In this document: positions 63,035 to 64,000 of the stretch, one piece after another
Layout: every line of letters begins with the position of its first letter
How positions within the stretch are numbered: the stretch's first letter is position 1
NCBI GenBank assembly: GCA_964608095.1
Contig: CAZSMK010000026.1
Location: 1 to 64,000, forward strand
Length of the DNA: 64,000 nucleotides
Origin: CAZSMK01 sp964608095
GTDB taxonomy: Bacteria; Sumerlaeota; Sumerlaeia; MWCT01; JAGHBZ01
Direction: 5' to 3'
The notes under the pieces: model-generated
Told to the model about the DNA's origin: nothing
Database searches by the model: none
Seen by the model: only the letters and a program-made list of their open reading frames with translations
Translations under genes and position numbers: made by a program

Positions 63035-63430
63035 ATGGTTTTCATGGCTGCACATCCCGATGACGTCGTCAGCACAAAAAAGATCGCCGAGGTTCTCAGC
63101 GCATCGGAAAATCATCTTTCAAAAGTCTTGCAGCGGCTCGTACACCAGCAGTTGATCAAGTCGGTTCGAGGTCCTCAAGGCGGATATATGCTCGCTCATT
63201 CTCCCGAAGACATTTCCGTGTTGCAGGTCTATGAGGCTATTGAGGGACCAATGAGACCGACCTCGTGCATCCTCAAAAAACCTGTCTGCGATGGGTCGGT
63301 CTGTCTTTTCGGGACGCTCCTCGAATCAACGAGCAGCATGATAAGGACTTACTTTGCCTCTACCATGATATCAGAGTTGGTAAAGGTGTTCGAGCGAAAG
63401 GAGAAGCACCTTGCGTCGCAGAATCATTAA
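63035..63430 (+). CDS. Rrf2 family transcriptional regulator
   Basis: A winged-helix regulator that probably senses through an Fe-S cluster. From ATG 63035 it has 131 residues: TKKIAEVLSASENHLSKVLQRL is the HTH, VRGPQGGYML the wing, and C-x6-C-x4-C (SCILKKPVCDGSVC) the cluster-type Cys set. The frame continues upstream without stop to 62942 and reads SNLLTISDAAALAFHAM, which fits the missing first helix of Rrf2 proteins, yet has no ATG, GTG or TTG; an ATT at 62984 has AAAGGA eight bases before it. The true start is thus uncertain. It overlaps the ferredoxin gene by 20 bp. Confidence 0.85.
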   Translation: MVFMAAHPDDVVSTKKIAEVLSASENHLSKVLQRLVHQQLIKSVRGPQGGYMLAHSPEDISVLQVYEAIEGPMRPTSCILKKPVCDGSVCLFGTLLESTSSMIRTYFASTMISELVKVFERKEKHLASQNH

Positions 63431-64000
63431 TATAGACGAAGAGAAATGCGATGGGTGCGGACAATGTGCCGAGGCATGCACTGAAGGCGCCATCCAGATT
63501 ATTAACGGTAAGGCGCGCCTTGTTCGCGAATATTATTGCGACGGGCTCGGTGCGTGTATCGGTGAGTGTCCCCGCGGCGCTATCACCATAGAAGAGCGTG
63601 AAGCACTACCATTCGATCCGGAATCTCTCGCCCACCGTCGAAACAATCTTCACGAACAAGCGGTTGAAGCTTCCGCACCGTTTAATGGCGGTCCGGGAAT
63701 GAAATCACTCTTCATAGAACCTGACGATGAGCAGACCGATGAACAGAACAAAGACCAGGGTGAAGCGATTATGTCACGACTTCGAAACTGGCCTGTGCAG
63801 CTGGCACTCGTCCCGCTCCGAGCGCCCTATTTCAATAACGCAGATATTACTATTTCTGCAGATTGTGTACCGTTTGCCTTTGCGGATTTTCACCGGCGTT
63901 TCCTCAGCAGTCGTGCGCTTCTCATGGGATGTCCAAAATTCGACGATGCAGATTTTTACATCCAGAAACTCTCCCAAATCTTTCTTCAAAATCATGTCAG
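63411..64000 (+). CDS. 4Fe-4S ferredoxin-type protein (3' partial)
   Basis: An open frame from TTG 63411 (AAAGGAGAAG just upstream) to the window end, 196 codons so far. The first cluster site is CDGCGQCAEAC (C-x2-C-x2-C-x3-C), then GA. The second is CDGLGACIGECP, where the position of the second Cys is Leu, so one ligand is missing. This exact type is known next to Rrf2 regulators and hybrid-cluster protein genes, so an hcp gene may follow beyond the window. The later part (CVPFAFADFHRRF, GCPKFDD) is the conserved C-terminal domain of that family. Confidence 0.85.
   Translation, partial: MRRRIINIDEEKCDGCGQCAEACTEGAIQIINGKARLVREYYCDGLGACIGECPRGAITIEEREALPFDPESLAHRRNNLHEQAVEASAPFNGGPGMKSLFIEPDDEQTDEQNKDQGEAIMSRLRNWPVQLALVPLRAPYFNNADITISADCVPFAFADFHRRFLSSRALLMGCPKFDDADFYIQKLSQIFLQNHV

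Noticed and set aside
62907..63155. An 82-codon forward frame over the Rrf2 start
   Set aside because: It is in another frame than the Rrf2 protein, whose HTH, wing and Cys motifs are clear; the translation shows nothing.
1..64000. CRISPR arrays, integrases, transposases, prophage genes
   Set aside because: None seen. The repeats found are too few and irregular for CRISPR, and the only mobile-element-like protein is a lone 79-residue HTH protein.

Overview
The window reads as a piece of chromosome from an uncultured, Gram-negative-type bacterium of moderate GC content. Coding is dense and runs on both strands, and housekeeping genes (gltX, dnaB, rsmE, phoH, nadE, pepA, a serine tRNA) are mixed with many exported or membrane proteins. 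Sec and Tat signal peptides, BatD/BatE-like proteins, Spy-like periplasmic proteins, type II/IV prepilin-like proteins and very large sodium:solute symporters are a combination common in candidate phyla related to Planctomycetes/Lentisphaerae, Sumerlaeota, Hydrogenedentota and Omnitrophota. No 16S rRNA or ribosomal protein is present, so the phylum is inference only. Ferritin-like protein, peroxiredoxin, two flavin reductases, a nitroreductase and an Rrf2/ferredoxin pair suggest an anaerobic lifestyle with oxidative or nitrosative defence.

Layout. 1-11.5 kb: the end of a secreted squalene-cyclase-repeat protein, oligoendopeptidase F, then a redox/stress run (peroxiredoxin, nitroreductase, HD-GYP, cupin, aldo/keto reductase, a sulfurtransferase fused to cytochrome c, a small membrane protein, a ferritin-like protein), a polysaccharide deacetylase and a DUF488 protein. 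11.6-18.6 kb: one forward run of TPR protein, FHA-GAF-SpoIIE phosphatase, BatD, BatE-like, PgeF and an O-methyltransferase. 18.7-28 kb: a prepilin, a dolichol-phosphate-mannose-synthase-like transferase, a symporter, an orphan DNA methyltransferase, and a radical SAM/SPASM enzyme translationally coupled to a Tat-exported propeller-DUF3604 protein. 28-39 kb: a reverse cluster of CHASE2 cyclase, rsmE, pgpH, phoH, a Spy-like protein, pepA and an RNase H-like/TPR protein. 39-44 kb: an SPFH/zinc-ribbon protein with a second Spy-like protein, then gltX-dnaB.

44.1-44.9 kb is rich in repeats. An 88-bp sequence present twice has apparently replaced the 3' part of a secreted-protein gene, and a related repeat recurs near 62.6 kb. 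45.6-58.7 kb holds a flavin reductase, a DUF3592-like membrane protein, a secreted fibronectin-type protein, a pilin-body protein, nadE-vanZ, a TPR protein, a large protein fused to a pilin body, a GT39-like glycosyltransferase and a ComGC/GspG-like pseudopilin. 58.8-64 kb has a small excisionase-type HTH protein, a response regulator-histidine kinase, tRNA-Ser(CGA), a second flavin reductase, a ZIP transporter, a 750-bp repeat-bearing spacer, and an Rrf2 regulator overlapping a ferredoxin that runs off the end.

The most distinctive signal is a pilin-like C-terminal module with four shared sequence blocks, ending in a YDPTNG...S.GD motif. It is carried by three separate genes on three different N-terminal architectures: a canonical prepilin, a plain membrane anchor without a prepilin peptidase site, and an internal fusion behind a large periplasmic domain. 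Three nucleotide second-messenger enzymes (c-di-GMP HD-GYP, c-di-AMP PgpH, a class III cyclase) also lie within the window.
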